Below, in pieces: positions 1-6,720 of a stretch of DNA of 28,412 nt. Numbering within the stretch: position 1 is the first letter of the stretch; each line of letters begins with the position of its first letter. The DNA comes from UBA1151 sp963579925 (GTDB lineage: Bacteria; Chloroflexota; Dehalococcoidia; Lucifugimonadales; Lucifugimonadaceae). Location of the stretch: positions 1-28,412 of the forward strand of contig CAUZJA010000010.1 of NCBI GenBank assembly GCA_963579925.1. Reading direction: 5' to 3'. A program made the position numbers and the translations under genes. The notes below the pieces were generated by a model, which made no database searches, was not told the DNA's origin, and worked only from the letters and a program-made list of their open reading frames with translations.

Positions 1-52
1 TACAATCACTCAGGCTGAGGCAGTGTCGGCCGTAGGTAGTCATTGGCCAGAT

Positions 53-331
53 CTAAGCGGCAGACGAGTCAGAGCCGTAGATGTAAAGCAAAACTGCATG
101 AACTCGAGCGTGGACTCCGTCCTTTAAGTAAGGCCGGAGGTGGCGGTAAATCTCGTTTAGATGCCTGTCTACTGTGCGAGTAGATATCTCAAGCTCACCA
201 GCGATAGCGTCGTTGTTATGACCTTGAGCGATCAGCGCTATCACTTCCAACTGCTTGGGCGTTAGCCCGGTGAGAGATGAGTCGCTTCGAGGCCTTAGCC
301 CAGCGACCACGACCGGGTCGATCATTATCAT
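53..331 (-). CDS. LuxR/NarL-type HTH domain, C-terminal half of a split response regulator
   Basis: This frame encodes a GerE/LuxR-family DNA-binding domain: the run from LTGLTPKQLEVIALIAQG through IAGELEISTRTVDRHLNEIY is the typical four-helix HTH with the recognition helix at STRTVDRHLNEIY. It would be the output half of the receiver encoded just upstream. The ATG at 331-329 overlaps the receiver's TGA (330-328) as ATGA, so it could be a translationally coupled separate gene. However, the open frame continues back to 406, and the residues just before the ATG (F-H-A-G) match the inter-domain linker of NarL-family regulators. That favours one protein broken by a 1-base deletion around 341-348. 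No Shine-Dalgarno sequence is visible before the ATG. Domain identity is secure; gene status is not. Confidence 0.7.
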   Translation of the reverse strand: MIMIDPVVVAGLRPRSDSSLTGLTPKQLEVIALIAQGHNNDAIAGELEISTRTVDRHLNEIYRHLRPYLKDGVHARVHAVLLYIYGSDSSAA

Positions 332-738
332 ACCCGCGTGGAACAGCGAATGGCTCTGGCAAGAGCGTCTACATCGCCAACAGACTGCTTGAGAAGGAAT
401 GACCAACCGGCGCCTTCTTCAAGAATGATCTCTCTTACGGAGTTGAAATCCTGTCGCCCGGTCAAAACAACAATCCCCAGATCGGGAACGATCAGACGGG
501 CTTCATGCCCAACTTTGATTCCATCGGGATCAGGGCCCAGGTACAGGTCCAGAAGAGCAACGTCCGGACGGTGCTTGCGAACGGCCTCTAATGCGGACTC
601 GCCATCAGACGCACTGGCAACCACTTCAATACCATCCTGACCTGCCAGAACACGCGTGAGCAGGTCACGCATCAGAGCTTCATCTTCAACCACGATTACC
701 CGCGTTGGTTGATCAGCCAAGTCAATTACCTCCGGCAC
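328..738 (-). CDS. Response regulator receiver domain (N-terminal half of a NarL-type regulator)
   Basis: CheY-like receiver of 136 residues. The acidic pocket is E18-D19, the phospho-acceptor is D64 (in ALLDLYLG), the conserved Thr is T93 (VLTG) and the conserved Lys is K117 (LLKQS). After DALARAIR (about residue 131) the frame runs into a short non-homologous tail, CSTRV, and stops, where NarL-family proteins would continue into a linker and HTH. That HTH is present in the next frame. The start is GTG at 738, preceded by GAAGG about 4 bases upstream, and lies 17 bases after the stop of the H-box protein gene, so the two are probably cotranscribed. A stand-alone receiver is possible, but the abrupt tail and the adjacent HTH suggest a frameshifted full-length regulator. 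Confidence 0.8.
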   Translation of the reverse strand: MPEVIDLADQPTRVIVVEDEALMRDLLTRVLAGQDGIEVVASASDGESALEAVRKHRPDVALLDLYLGPDPDGIKVGHEARLIVPDLGIVVLTGRQDFNSVREIILEEGAGWSFLLKQSVGDVDALARAIRCSTRV

Positions 739-755
739 GGTGCCTTCGACGTCGT

Positions 756-1043
756 CTACTCGCTTGCATCAAGGATGGCCATCGTGGCCTTGTCCAGTTG
801 CCGCGATATGATATCTGTTAGCTCTTTAATCTCATCGTCTTCAGTTTTGCGAGATACCAATCTTGCCGCCGCTATTGCTGCGGCAAGTGTGTTTGATAAA
901 TCGTGAGCCAATTTGGGATCTATATCCACGTTGGAATCCTTCTTGTCACTTTGAGAAGAACTATGCTCACTGCCAGTGGCACCAGTGGCACCAGTGGCAC
1001 CAGTGGCACCAGTGGCACCAGTGGCACCCAAATTAGAACTCAA
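756..1043 (-). CDS. Small H-box (HisKA/DHp-like) protein with a Gly-Ala-Thr repeat N-terminus
   Basis: A 95-residue protein starting at TTG (1043), with AAAGAG about 7 bases upstream. Residues 6-23 are six perfect Gly-Ala-Thr repeats, followed by a polar linker and then a predicted helical hairpin (about 43-93). That hairpin opens with AHDLSNTLAAAIAAARLV, which resembles the H-box of histidine kinases (HDLxNxL), with H47 as the candidate phospho-acceptor. There is no HATPase_c domain: the frame stops after about 50 residues of hairpin and a receiver gene follows 17 bases later. It could be a stand-alone dimerization/phosphotransfer module phosphorylated by a kinase encoded elsewhere, or a remnant of a kinase. 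The similarity is to a short motif only, so the functional call is tentative. Confidence 0.6.
   Translation of the reverse strand: MSSNLGATGATGATGATGATGATGSEHSSSQSDKKDSNVDIDPKLAHDLSNTLAAAIAAARLVSRKTEDDEIKELTDIISRQLDKATMAILDASE
975..1028 (-). repeat. 9-bp tandem repeat, six perfect copies
   Basis: Six exact copies of the plus-strand unit AGTGGCACC lie head to tail at 975-983, 984-992, 993-1001, 1002-1010, 1011-1019 and 1020-1028. On the coding (minus) strand each unit is GGTGCCACT, encoding Gly-Ala-Thr near the N-terminus of the H-box protein. Copies are identical even at third codon positions, which points to recent slippage or unequal exchange, and copy-number change would keep the frame. 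Confidence 0.97.
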
Positions 1044-1155
1044 TCAACACTCTTTCTCACGCAAAAAAAAGATTCAACAATCGGAATTCTAGCAACTTGA
1101 CCGATACTGGGTGTACTGGATTGAAATCTGAAATTGGGTTCGTTCGCTGAGGCAG

Positions 1156-1668
1156 CTACTGCTCTTCAATGGCGCGTTCTACAAACCCTGCATCTGCGAA
1201 CGCTGCGTCCAATACGGATATAACCGCTCGTAGTTCAGCCTTTGCAGCCTCCGGAACGACGCAGTTATTTGTGGTTGCGCAATTGATGGCATAGTCGTTC
1301 TGGATACGATGGAACTCCCGACATGAGTACCGAATCGCAGTCCGAAAATCATCATTCGGAAGTTGGCGAACGTTATCAGGAAAACACGGTCCGAAATGGA
1401 AATCCGTCGGATGCCACTTATACGGCTGATCAGCTTCAATCATGACCTCAGCTTTTTGCACCAGCCAAGGCCTCACCCAGGCCCCAGGTGGTGGCGCAAA
1501 CTGTCGAGCCTGTATTCGCTTGGTTTCTTTGTAGCGCTCTACGCCATTGATCATTATTGGGGTCATGACACCAGCAAGAATCAGGGAAATGACAGCAAAC
1601 GTGACCCAGAGATCTTTGCCGGATGGGTTGCGCAGACGCTGGCGCATATTTGATGGAAGCATGCTCAT
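1156..1668 (-). CDS. Hypothetical single-pass membrane protein
   Basis: Not a recognised family. With the ATG at 1668 the protein is 170 residues: a short basic N-terminus (MRQRLRNPSGK), one hydrophobic helix (WVTFAVISLILAGVMTPIMI, about residues 20-39) and a soluble C-terminal domain of about 120 residues. That domain contains four cysteines (in FGPCFP, YSCREF and INCATTNNCVV), which could form disulfides if it is exported; the positive-inside rule would put it outside. The frame stays open back to 1761, but the extra 31 residues are Trp/Arg-rich and look like untranslated sequence. The ATG at 1647 just before the basic stretch is also possible. No clear ribosome binding site was seen. It lies on the same strand as the two-component genes, about 110 bases upstream of the H-box gene. 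Confidence 0.6.
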   Translation of the reverse strand: MSMLPSNMRQRLRNPSGKDLWVTFAVISLILAGVMTPIMINGVERYKETKRIQARQFAPPPGAWVRPWLVQKAEVMIEADQPYKWHPTDFHFGPCFPDNVRQLPNDDFRTAIRYSCREFHRIQNDYAINCATTNNCVVPEAAKAELRAVISVLDAAFADAGFVERAIEEQ

Positions 1669-1868
1669 GATTATGAATGTAGTACGTACGGGATCGAGTT
1701 GCTGGCTCAGAAGTATGCGCCTCTGCCATCGCCAATGGAACGCCGGATGTGGAGTACACATGCCGCATCACGGTGGAGATCGCCCCACTCTTGACATCGC
1801 TCACGAATCAGATAGTTTTCTCGCCCACCAGTGATCTCACTCTAACCACCTCATGAAAGGGTCCATTT

Positions 1869-2642
1869 ATGTATCCCAGCGACATTCGCCAGAAGATTGC
1901 AAATAACGATCTTCTACTGGGGACGGCGCTATTCTCAACAGAACCGCACGTAGCCGCCGCCATCTACAACGGCACCAATCCTGACTGGGTATGGATTGAT
2001 GAAGAGCACAGCCCGTTCGGGACTGAGTCGGTCGGAATGATCGCCGTTATGGCTCGCCAGGCTGGAATCGCAGCTGTGATTCGCGTGCCCTGGAACGATC
2101 CCGCCTACATCAAGAAGGCGTACGACGTTGGTGCAGTTGGTGTGATGGTGCCTCAGGTAGACAATCCTGAACAGGCAGCTCAGGCGATCGACTACGCCAA
2201 GTACCCACCAATTGGCAATCGTGGCATCGCCCCATGGTTCGCCGGCACAATGGGCCTCACACAGGATGATGTGATTGAACACGCCAACAGTGAGACCGTT
2301 CTCATCATTCAGATGGAGAGCGTTGAGGCCTACGAAAGAGTTGATGAAACTCTGGCGCTAGAAAACTTCGAAGTTCTACTGGTCGGACCAACAGACCTGT
2401 CTGCATCACTGGGAATCCCCGGCCAGATCCACAGCGACAAGGTAGAGCAGATCATGTCCGATGTCGCGACCAAGATGGCAGGCACCGGCAAGGCGCTGGC
2501 AACCACATTCGGCGATCCCGAAGACGCTCGACGATGGATCCGTGCCGGATACCGAATGATGAACGTCTCAAGCACGCTGGCGCTGGGCATTCAGGGCACC
2601 AGCAAGATCTACGCGGAACTCCGAGAAGAGTTCGATAGCTAA
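1869..2642 (+). CDS. HpcH/HpaI-family aldolase (2-keto-3-deoxy sugar acid / 4-hydroxy-2-oxo acid aldolase)
   Basis: A 257-residue class II (metal-dependent) aldolase of the HpcH/HpaI family, the usual length. Members cleave 2-keto-3-deoxy acids to pyruvate plus an aldehyde in the cytoplasm. By alignment to known HpaI residues, the catalytic His is H47 (DEEHSPF), the pyruvate-binding Arg is R72 (VIRVPW), and the metal ligands are E150 (IIQMES) and D176 (VGPTDLS). The start is ATG at 1869, preceded by an AAAGG-type site. The gene stands alone on the plus strand and ends at a strong bidirectional terminator. In this neighbourhood (enolase-family dehydratase, amidohydrolase, sugar dehydrogenases) it is the natural last step of a non-phosphorylative sugar-acid pathway, like RhmA/YfaU or GarL. 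The actual substrate cannot be read from sequence. Confidence 0.9.
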   Translation: MYPSDIRQKIANNDLLLGTALFSTEPHVAAAIYNGTNPDWVWIDEEHSPFGTESVGMIAVMARQAGIAAVIRVPWNDPAYIKKAYDVGAVGVMVPQVDNPEQAAQAIDYAKYPPIGNRGIAPWFAGTMGLTQDDVIEHANSETVLIIQMESVEAYERVDETLALENFEVLLVGPTDLSASLGIPGQIHSDKVEQIMSDVATKMAGTGKALATTFGDPEDARRWIRAGYRMMNVSSTLALGIQGTSKIYAELREEFDS

Positions 2643-2665
2643 CTATAAATACTAGCAATACATAA

Positions 2666-2701
2666 CGCAAAACGAGCCTCGGTAACGAGGCTCATTTTGC
2701 G
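2666..2701. terminator. Bidirectional terminator between aldolase and MDR dehydrogenase genes
   Basis: An inverted repeat with an 8-bp GC-rich stem (GAGCCTCG / CGAGGCTC, 2674-2681 and 2686-2693) closes a GTAA tetraloop. It is flanked by CGCAAAA (2666-2672) and its complement TTTTGCG (2695-2701), giving a T-run after the stem in both directions. It sits exactly between two convergent genes (stops at 2642 and 2717) and should serve both. Confidence 0.92.
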
Positions 2702-2716
2702 TACAGAGGGTCGGGC

Positions 2717-3841
2717 CTACTCGGCAGTAACAACCACTCTGGTCGCTTCTGATCCGCCGGTCTTGCCGTGCCATTCCGCCAGTTCGAACGCCGACTGAAT
2801 CTCGTTCAGCGGAAATGTGTGGGAGACCAGGTCCAGCAACGGGTACTTGTCTTTGGTTCGCACCAACAATTGCAGGCAGGCCTCAATCACCCACGGGTTG
2901 TAGTGGGCGAGTCCAATCCAGCGCAGCTGCTTCCCAATAATCGTGCTCGCCGGCATTGATATCTCTTCTTGCACGATATTCCCGATATCAATGTAAGTGC
3001 CACCAGTACGCGCCATCTGGATGCCTTCCAGCGTTGCCGACGCGATACCCACAACTTCAATCACGTTATCGGCACCAACACCGCCTGTAAGTTCCTTCAC
3101 CCGATCGATACGTGCCTCCGCGGTGTCATACTCAGTGAGATCGATTGTGGAAGTGGCGCCGCAACGCATCGCCAGATCGAGCCGGGCCTTCTGGCCATCG
3201 ATCACAATCACCTGCGACGCACCCGTCTCCGCTGCAATAGCAGTCGCGTAGATGCCAAGTCCGCCCGCACCTTGCACCACAATTGTATCGCCGTCATCAA
3301 CCTCTGCCAGGTGAATGCCCATCATCACCTGCGCCATTGAGCAGTTCACCGTAGATAGCGCGGCATCGTAGCCGTGAAGTTCCTCAGGAACCTTGTACGA
3401 CCAGTGATTTGGCTGCAGAAGGAAATACTGGGAGAAGCCACCATCGCAGTAAGGGTAGTCCTCAAAAGAGTTGACCATGTTTGGTCGCGCTCGATAGGCG
3501 CATGCGTGCAGCTGATTCTTCTGGCAGTTGATGCATCGCATGCAGGGGAAGAAAAACGGGAAAACAAGCCTGTCGCCCTCAGAAATCGGGCGTCGCAGGG
3601 AATCTGTCGTGACCCCTTTGCCCAGACTGTGAACCATGCCGGTGAACTCATGCCCGGGAATCTTCTTCGGCTTCGGAGTGTCAGACGCCATGGAGTTTCT
3701 GCGCTGGTGGAGGTCAGATCCGCAGACTGCAGCGCCCGTATTTCGAATCAGTACTGTTCCCGGTTCGACGGAAGGCACTTCGAGTTCTTCGATTTCGAAG
3801 ATGCCGTCGTTGCCTCCAAGTGTTGCCGCAAGGCCCTTCAT
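2717..3841 (-). CDS. Zinc-dependent MDR alcohol/polyol dehydrogenase
   Basis: Medium-chain zinc dehydrogenase of 374 residues (threonine/sorbitol/butanediol dehydrogenase branch). It shows the catalytic zinc ligands C40 (AVCGSD) and H64-E65 (PGHEF), and C167 as a possible third ligand. The four structural-zinc cysteines are C100, C103, C106 and C114. The Rossmann motif is GAGGLG (191-196), with D215 at the end of strand 2, implying NAD(H) preference. The start is chosen as ATG at 3841 because GGGAG (3849-3853) sits 7 bases upstream; a GTG at 3844 would be too close. It probably oxidises a sugar or sugar-acid hydroxyl in the surrounding pathway. It is divergent from the next MDR gene across a 220-base region. 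Family is secure, substrate unknown. Confidence 0.9.
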   Translation of the reverse strand: MKGLAATLGGNDGIFEIEELEVPSVEPGTVLIRNTGAAVCGSDLHQRRNSMASDTPKPKKIPGHEFTGMVHSLGKGVTTDSLRRPISEGDRLVFPFFFPCMRCINCQKNQLHACAYRARPNMVNSFEDYPYCDGGFSQYFLLQPNHWSYKVPEELHGYDAALSTVNCSMAQVMMGIHLAEVDDGDTIVVQGAGGLGIYATAIAAETGASQVIVIDGQKARLDLAMRCGATSTIDLTEYDTAEARIDRVKELTGGVGADNVIEVVGIASATLEGIQMARTGGTYIDIGNIVQEEISMPASTIIGKQLRWIGLAHYNPWVIEACLQLLVRTKDKYPLLDLVSHTFPLNEIQSAFELAEWHGKTGGSEATRVVVTAE

Positions 3842-3973
3842 CACTTTTCTCCCTGTGTTGAGTTCGTATTTCTGTTTTGCAAAGTTGTGATTCCGGCGAA
3901 TCTACGCCCGTGATGAGGTCTCGTCCAGTGCCAGATCGCCTCTGAAAAAGTGATGCCGACCGCCCGAGGGGTT

Positions 3974-3979
3974 TATACT
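3974..3979 (+). promoter_or_regulatory. Possible -10 box for the second MDR gene
   Basis: TATACT, one base from the sigma-70 consensus, lies about 84 bases upstream of the TTG start at 4063. No good -35 is found 16-18 bases further upstream (TGATGC is the nearest), so this is a weak call. A transcript starting here would carry the 12-bp repeat array in its leader. Confidence 0.3.
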
Positions 3980-4001
3980 CCCGCGCGTTAGTCAAAAAAT
4001 C

Positions 4002-4043
4002 CCGGTAACTCTGCCGGTAACTCTGCCGGTATCTCTGCCGGCA
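4002..4043. repeat. 12-bp tandem repeat in the leader of the second MDR gene
   Basis: CCGGTAACTCTG occurs exactly at 4002-4013 and 4014-4025, with one change (CCGGTATCTCTG) at 4026-4037, followed by a half copy CCGGCA (4038-4043). The array ends 6 bases before the ribosome binding site. The 12-bp period is close to one helical turn and could place a regulator on one DNA face, but simple slippage is equally compatible. Confidence 0.93.
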
Positions 4044-4048
4044 TGTTC

Positions 4049-4053
4049 GGAGG
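4049..4053 (+). promoter_or_regulatory. Ribosome binding site fixing a TTG start
   Basis: GGAGG lies 9 bases before TTG at 4063. The only nearby ATG (4043) is followed by an in-frame TGA after seven codons and lies upstream of this site, so the TTG is the start of the MDR gene. Confidence 0.8.
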
Positions 4054-4062
4054 ATCAGTAAT

Positions 4063-5064
4063 TTGAAGGTTGCAACCTGGCACGGTGGCACCGAGTTCAC
4101 GATAGATGACGTTACTGACCCAACACCGGGGCCAGAGGACGTGATCGTAGAAGTTGACGCAGTTGGGGTTTGCGGTACAGACGTTCACATCACAAAAGGC
4201 CTGTTCCCATCAAGCCCGCCCAAAGTACTCGGCCACGAGTTTGGCGGGAAAATTGTTGCCGTCGGGACGTCAATTGAGTCATCACGGGTAGGGCAGAACG
4301 TGGCCTGCGACATCACATCGCACTGTTTCGAGTGCGCTGAGTGTCTCGATGGCCGATGGAATAGATGCGAACGCTCCAATGATTCATCTGGCGCGTTCGC
4401 AGAATTTGCCGTGGTTCCCAGCAGTTCTGCAGTGGAGATACCAGAGAGTCTTGCTCTGGAAAACGCTGCGCTTACTGAGCCAGCGAGTTGCTGCCTCTCC
4501 GGTATCGAGATGTGCGGCCTGACCGGCGGGGAGTCCGTGCTGGTCATTGGCGGTGGCGCGATGGGCCTCTTTACGATGGCGTTCGCTAAGCTGGCCGGTG
4601 CTGAAACAGTCATCATGTCTGACCCCATCGCAGAACGTCGCGCCATGGCAACACAACTTGGCGCCGACATCGTTCACGACCCCAGTGATTCTGATGTATC
4701 TGAGCTGATAGCAGATGTGACCAACGGCAGGGGAGTGCATCTCGCCGCAGAGGCCGTTGGGAGTCCATCGCTGGTTCGATTGGCGCTGGATCAGACGCGA
4801 CCACGCGGGACTCTGCTTCTCATCGGAGTTAGTCCACGAGGAACCCGCCTCCCAATTGATCTCTACGATTTTCAGTGGCGAGAAACCGTAATCAGGGGCG
4901 CATTTGGTAGAGGAACCGCGTATGCTCGTACGCCCACAGCACTGGCGGAACTCAATCTTGATGGATTTATCAGCCACAGACATGGATTAGACGGCGTCGC
5001 TGACGCCATCGCCGCAACTGGATCGGGTGTTGGCGTAAAAACGGTAATTCGACCAAACGGTTAA
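4063..5064 (+). CDS. Zinc-dependent MDR dehydrogenase (sorbitol/threonine dehydrogenase-like)
   Basis: A 333-residue zinc MDR enzyme, on the short side for the family. Catalytic zinc ligands: C37 (GVCGTD), H58-E59 (LGHEF) and E139 (LTEPAS). Structural-zinc cysteines: C88, C91, C94 and C102. The Rossmann glycines are GGGAMG (163-168), with D187 (MSDP) suggesting NAD(H). It starts at TTG behind a strong GGAGG. Divergent from the neighbouring MDR gene and followed 90 bases later by the Ldh_2-family dehydrogenase gene on the same strand, with which it may be cotranscribed, although a GC-rich hairpin lies between them. It probably oxidises a hydroxyl of a sugar, polyol or sugar acid; the exact reaction cannot be assigned. 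Confidence 0.9.
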   Translation: MKVATWHGGTEFTIDDVTDPTPGPEDVIVEVDAVGVCGTDVHITKGLFPSSPPKVLGHEFGGKIVAVGTSIESSRVGQNVACDITSHCFECAECLDGRWNRCERSNDSSGAFAEFAVVPSSSAVEIPESLALENAALTEPASCCLSGIEMCGLTGGESVLVIGGGAMGLFTMAFAKLAGAETVIMSDPIAERRAMATQLGADIVHDPSDSDVSELIADVTNGRGVHLAAEAVGSPSLVRLALDQTRPRGTLLLIGVSPRGTRLPIDLYDFQWRETVIRGAFGRGTAYARTPTALAELNLDGFISHRHGLDGVADAIAATGSGVGVKTVIRPNG

Positions 5065-5075
5065 ACAACTATTTT

Positions 5076-5096
5076 GGCTCCGGGATACCCGGTGCC
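5076..5096 (+). terminator. Short GC-rich hairpin between MDR and Ldh_2 genes
   Basis: GGC-T-CCGGG-ATA-CCCGG-T-GCC forms an 8-bp stem with one T:T mismatch and a 3-base loop, 12 bases after the MDR stop. No T-run follows, so it may be a weak or Rho-assisted terminator, or an mRNA-stabilising hairpin in a two-gene operon. Confidence 0.4.
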
Positions 5097-5154
5097 TCAA
5101 ATGGCTGGCCTCAAAAGGGCTGGCCTAATACGGAACGAAAGGTCAAACAGTTAG

Positions 5155-6231
5155 ATGCTTGAAAGATTTCATGTCCCAGACGATATAGCCGTTCGCGTGC
5201 CACAAGAAGACATGCGGGCCAGCGTGGAAGATATCTTCGACAAGATGGGCATGCCTCACGATGATTCCGTGCAGGCCGCTGATGTGTTGCTCTACGCCGA
5301 CCTTCGAGGGATTGAGTCTCACGGCGTATCAAACATGATGCGGTCGTACGTTGCCGGATTCGGTGCCGGTCGCATGAATCCAACGCCAGAGCCGAAAATC
5401 GTCAGAGAAGCCGCAGCCGTCGCAACCATCGACAGTGACAACGGCCACGGCCTGGTGATTGGCCCATACGCCATGAACATGGCGATCGAGCGAGCCAAGA
5501 ACTACGGCATCGGCTCCATCACCGTGACCAATGGCGCACACTTCGGTGCGGCCGCATACCACGCAGCCATGGCGCTAGAGCACGACATGATTGGTGTGGC
5601 AATGACAACCGGAGGCGTCCAGGTGGCCCCAGTTGGGGGCGCCAAGCCGATGGTTGGACTCAACCCCATAGGAATCGCTGCCCCGGGCAAGAACGAGCCA
5701 CCTTTCATTTTCGATGCGGCCATGAGTTCTGTAGCGGGCAATAAGATCCAACTCGCCAAGCGCCTGGGTGTGAATGTGATGCCGGGCTGGATTACCGAGG
5801 CAGATGGCACTCCAATCATGGAAGATTCGCCAATTCCTGACGGCTACATGATGCTGCCAACTGGCGGCACCCGTGAGATCGGCGCACACAAGGGATACTC
5901 GCTGGCCGTGATGGCGGAGATCCTGTGCAGCGTTCTGGGCGGTGGCGGAGCAGGACCATTCCGCAGAGGTGGCGCATCGCACCACTTCGTCGCTTACAAC
6001 ATTGATGCCTTCTGCGATGTGGACCAGTTCAAGGAGGACATGGATGAGTACATGCGTGCCCTCCAGGACACGCCCACAGCGCCCGGAAACGACCGGGTCG
6101 TGTACGCAGGCCTTCCAGAGCACGAGGAAGAGCCAGAGCGCCGTGAGAAAGGCATCCCCTACCACCCAGAAGTAATCGAATGGTTCAAGGGAATCCTCGG
6201 TGAGCTTGGCCTCCCCGATCGGTTCGCATAA
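5155..6231 (+). CDS. Malate/L-lactate dehydrogenase (Ldh_2) family NAD(P)-dependent oxidoreductase
   Basis: A 358-residue member of the Ldh_2 family, which is unrelated to classical LDH/MDH and includes malate, L-sulfolactate, ureidoglycolate and 2,3-diketogulonate dehydrogenases and reductases acting on 2-hydroxy or 2-oxo acids. Visible marks are ESHG (54-57), the SITVTNGAHFGAAAYHA stretch with candidate catalytic His H129, the Gly-rich PVGGAKPMVGLNPIGIAAPG segment and EIGAHKGYSLAVMAEIL near the end of the core. Length is normal. The start is ATG at 5155 with AAAGG about 13 bases upstream; an internal ATG at 5212 is possible. In the catabolic block it could oxidise the hydroxy-acid product of aldol cleavage or an aldonate. 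Gene end is followed by a strong terminator. Confidence 0.88.
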   Translation: MLERFHVPDDIAVRVPQEDMRASVEDIFDKMGMPHDDSVQAADVLLYADLRGIESHGVSNMMRSYVAGFGAGRMNPTPEPKIVREAAAVATIDSDNGHGLVIGPYAMNMAIERAKNYGIGSITVTNGAHFGAAAYHAAMALEHDMIGVAMTTGGVQVAPVGGAKPMVGLNPIGIAAPGKNEPPFIFDAAMSSVAGNKIQLAKRLGVNVMPGWITEADGTPIMEDSPIPDGYMMLPTGGTREIGAHKGYSLAVMAEILCSVLGGGGAGPFRRGGASHHFVAYNIDAFCDVDQFKEDMDEYMRALQDTPTAPGNDRVVYAGLPEHEEEPERREKGIPYHPEVIEWFKGILGELGLPDRFA

Positions 6232-6249
6232 TCACACAAAGCTGAACAA

Positions 6250-6281
6250 CAAATGGCTGACTCAACCGAGTCGGCCATTTG
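6250..6281. terminator. Long inverted-repeat terminator after the Ldh_2 gene
   Basis: CAAATGGCTGACTC (6250-6263), loop AACC, then GAGTCGGCCATTTG (6268-6281): a 14-bp stem with one G:U pair, starting 18 bases after the Ldh_2 stop. An A/T-rich stem base replaces a long T-run. It has the same architecture as the hairpin at 7504-7537. Confidence 0.85.
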
Positions 6282-6312
6282 CATTAATCCCCTCTTCCCC
6301 CGTGAGAGCGGG

Positions 6313-6414
6313 CTGTTCATCTTCCGCCGCCCGCGGCCAGTGCCTGCATGGCAGATGCCCTCCTCGGGAGAGGGCTAGGGAGAGGGGCCTGTTCATCTTC
6401 CGCCGCACGCGGCC
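6313..6414. repeat. 26-bp direct repeat flanking a GC-rich palindrome
   Basis: The segments 6313-6338 and 6389-6414 are identical except at 6331/6407 (C versus A). The shared core is CTGTTCATCTTCCGCCGC followed by CGCGGCC. Between them lies GCCCTC...GAGGGC (6357-6362 / 6370-6375) and the G-rich AGGGCTAGGGAGAGGGG, a composition typical of dispersed REP-like intergenic elements. Confidence 0.85.
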
Positions 6415-6481
6415 CTTGCCCGTGCGGCAGGCACCTCTGACATGACAGCCTTCCCAACTCCCCACATTCACCCGATAATAA

Positions 6482-6545
6482 GAACGCAAGTTCTGATACG
6501 CACTGCCACCACGCTGATCGGTAGCAGTAGATCAGCTATCAGAAC
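6482..6545 (+). other. Mutually exclusive hairpins (possible RNA switch or structured RNA)
   Basis: GAAC-GCAA-GTTC (6482-6493) is a 4-bp hairpin closed by a GCAA (GNRA-type) loop. Its 3' arm is also part of a 9-bp stem GTTCTGATA / TATCAGAAC (6490-6498 with 6537-6545), which encloses a second 7-bp stem GCTGATC / GATCAGC (6513-6519 with 6530-6536). The first and second structures share bases 6490-6493 and cannot form together. No expression platform or nearby downstream gene on this strand is evident. Confidence 0.4.
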
Positions 6546-6619
6546 ACCACATGGCTACAAACCACCTATCTCATCCAGCCTGCCGGAGGCGATAACCGCA
6601 AAAAACAAATAACAGCAAA

Positions 6620-6720
6620 GGCCCGGAGCGACCGCAACACAGCACCACTCTCAGTCCCCCGATCGATGTCAGGATCAATCGGAGTCGGAGCGAAGTCACC
6701 GCTGTGTGATCGGACGGGCC
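6620..6720. other. Nested three-stem structure, candidate structured RNA
   Basis: Three stems nest in order: GGCCCG / CGGGCC (6620-6625 with 6715-6720), ACACAGC / GCTGTGT (6637-6643 with 6701-6707), and CCGAT / ATCGG (6659-6663 with 6678-6682). A further isolated hairpin follows at 6737-6768. Stems are short and the region is GC-rich, so chance is not excluded. Confidence 0.35.

Noticed and set aside
53..406. HTH protein starting at GTG/ATG near 406
   Set aside because: The first 25 residues are Cys/Arg-rich and lie over the receiver coding sequence in another frame; the ATG at 331 or a fused frameshifted regulator is more credible.
975..4043. Short tandem repeats considered as CRISPR
   Set aside because: Units of 9 and 12 bp are contiguous with no spacers, and no cas gene is present.
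5103..5126. Direct repeat GGCTGGCCT twice before the Ldh_2 gene
   Set aside because: Only 9 bp, two copies; not distinguishable from chance.
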